A DNA stretch of 6,321 bases. Source: an uncultured Fidelibacterota bacterium (GTDB taxonomy: Bacteria; Fidelibacterota; Marinisomatia; Marinisomatales; UBA8229). A model generated the notes under the pieces. It was given only the letters and a program-made list of their open reading frames with translations, was not told the origin of the DNA and ran no database searches. A program made the translations under genes and the position numbers. Shown here piece by piece: positions 5,809 through 6,321 of this stretch; within the stretch, counting starts at the first letter, position 1, and every line of letters starts with the position of its first letter. The stretch is from contig CAJXJG010000105.1 in NCBI GenBank assembly GCA_913054425.1, positions 1 through 6,321 of the forward strand, given 5' to 3'.

Positions 5809-6321
5809 GTGGGAAAATTCACAGCTTTTATCATGATTCTATTTTCTGCTGGGTTCTCTCAGGTTTATGACATAGGAGACCAGGTTACATTAGAAGATCA
5901 AATGACAGAATTTGAGGTTTGTTATGGAGATTACCCTTCAGAAAACCTAAAATTAGCAGATTTTAACGGAGAGTTGAATGGAGGAAATTACGCAATTACA
6001 TTCATCGCTCTTCAGAATGGCACGTGAGCGGGGTGAGCTGGTTTAGCTCCTCAGGTTGAGGAGATAATTTTAGAATTGAGTGATAATGAATTTGTACAGG
6101 CTTTTTCAACTGTTTATTTTCCAACTGGCGCTTATACCTGTGAAGAGTGGGGAGAATTTGGCGAACCTGGAGTACCTGTTTTAATTGAGACCTTTACGAT
6201 GTATTCCTGGTTTATGTATGATGGATTTCCGGAATTTGTCATTTTGGATCATACCATGACGGTGTTTGATAAACCACCTGAATTGGACCCTGCATATATA
6301 AATGAAAGGATCCAGGATGCT
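5809..6321 (+). CDS. Exported thioredoxin-fold selenoprotein with UxxU active site (selenoprotein L-like), 3' end outside window
   Basis: GTG at 5809 starts a signal peptide (MGKFTAFIMILFSAGFS) and then a redoxin-like domain: LKLADFNGE (ahead of the active site), NYAITFIALQNGT (core strand), the active site, and APQVEEIILEL (helix alpha1 as in CxxC...P). Later come GVPVLIETF, FPEFVILDHTMTVFDKP (the TlpA-like PxxFVIDxxGxV strand) and a final helix YINERIQDA at the window edge. In-frame TGA codons at 6025-6027 and 6034-6036 (residues 73 and 76) fall exactly at the two cysteines of a CxxC, giving U-A-G-U. A SECIS-like hairpin at 6047-6063 follows at the right distance, and the frame then stays open for 95 codons. 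UxxU with a single SECIS and a thioredoxin-like fold is the hallmark of selenoprotein L, known from aquatic animals and marine bacteria. Likely role: periplasmic thiol/peroxide redox reaction through a diselenide. GTG is preferred over the ATG at 5833 because the latter would cut into the signal peptide. The main alternative is a pseudogene with two TGA lesions. Confidence 0.72.
6025..6036 (+). other. Two in-frame UGA codons proposed as selenocysteine (UxxU)
   Basis: The codons read TGA-GCG-GGG-TGA. The spacing of exactly two codons, the preceding hydrophobic strand ending NGT, and the following AGLAPQVEEI with the proline-helix context match the geometry of thioredoxin active sites. No other stop occurs in this frame from 5809 to 6321. 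Confidence 0.72.
6047..6063 (+). promoter_or_regulatory. Bacterial SECIS element (apical hairpin)
   Basis: CTCCTC, loop AGGTT and GAGGAG form a perfect 6-bp stem with a 5-nt loop. The loop AGGU matches the start of the E. coli fdhF SECIS loop (AGGUCU) that SelB recognises. The loop begins 25 nt after the first UGA and 16 nt after the second; the accepted bacterial range is roughly 16-37 nt, so one element can serve both. There is no bulged U in the stem as in fdhF, but many bacterial SECIS elements lack strict conservation. Confidence 0.7.

Noticed and set aside
3922..6036. Genome-wide reassignment of TGA to Gly or Trp
   Set aside because: TGG is used freely for Trp, and TGA ends two long genes (1608 and 5155) at natural protein ends with no meaningful sequence beyond. 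The TGAs inside frames are explained by decay or by the SECIS.
1..6321. CRISPR array, tRNA, rRNA, transposase or integrase
   Set aside because: No short repeats with regular spacers, no tRNA-like cloverleaf, no rRNA segments and no recombinase motifs were seen. The only regular repeats are inside coding genes.

Overview
The window most likely comes from an FCB-group bacterium, with Candidatus Marinimicrobia (SAR406) or a close relative as the best guess. Three observations support this. A fused cyclase/FlgO-like/TPR regulator opens the window. There are remnants of type IX secretion (T9SS) C-terminal sorting domains with the HQNYPNP, LTIYDLNG and RKMVLLK signatures. Exported proteins carry GWNLIS...GYWL modules. 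The DNA is moderately AT-rich, and every gene seen is on the + strand. The taxonomic call rests on remembered family patterns, not on a search.

Layout. (1) 1-1610: C-terminal part of a membrane-anchored class III cyclase-like protein with a TolB/FlgO-like domain and five 40-residue TPR units; its start lies before the window. (2) 1701-2513: two small genes, a TerB-like protein and a four-helix membrane protein. (3) 2514-2682: intergenic, with the last codons of a lost T9SS cargo gene and then a promoter and a strong ribosome binding site. (4) 2683-3777: exported protein with two tandem 129-residue repeats plus a GWNLIS module; its T9SS tail survives only as a broken relic at 3778-4002. (5) 4003-5157: exported DUF1028 (Ntn-hydrolase clan) protein with two GWNLIS modules. 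(6) 5158-5397: intergenic, with an ArsR/SmtB-type operator dyad and a doubtful 41-codon ORF. (7) 5398-5806: CadC/SmtB-type ArsR repressor broken by a TGA and a frameshift. (8) 5809 to the window end: an exported thioredoxin-fold protein whose active-site CxxC is written TGA-Ala-Gly-TGA.

The last gene is the main discovery. Both in-frame TGA codons fall exactly at the two positions of a redox CxxC motif. They are followed, 25 and 16 nt later, by the loop of a perfect 6-bp hairpin with an AGGUU loop, which fits a bacterial SECIS element. The open frame and thioredoxin-fold sequence continue to the end of the window. It is best read as a UxxU (two-selenocysteine) selenoprotein related to or resembling selenoprotein L. 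It would normally be mis-annotated as a 72-residue fragment or a pseudogene. It starts 2 nt after the ArsR reading frame, which suggests a metal- or redox-responsive arsR-selenoredoxin operon behind the operator at 5196-5217. The ArsR gene itself appears damaged here, so nonsense mutation or sequencing error is the competing explanation for the TGAs and is weighed below.
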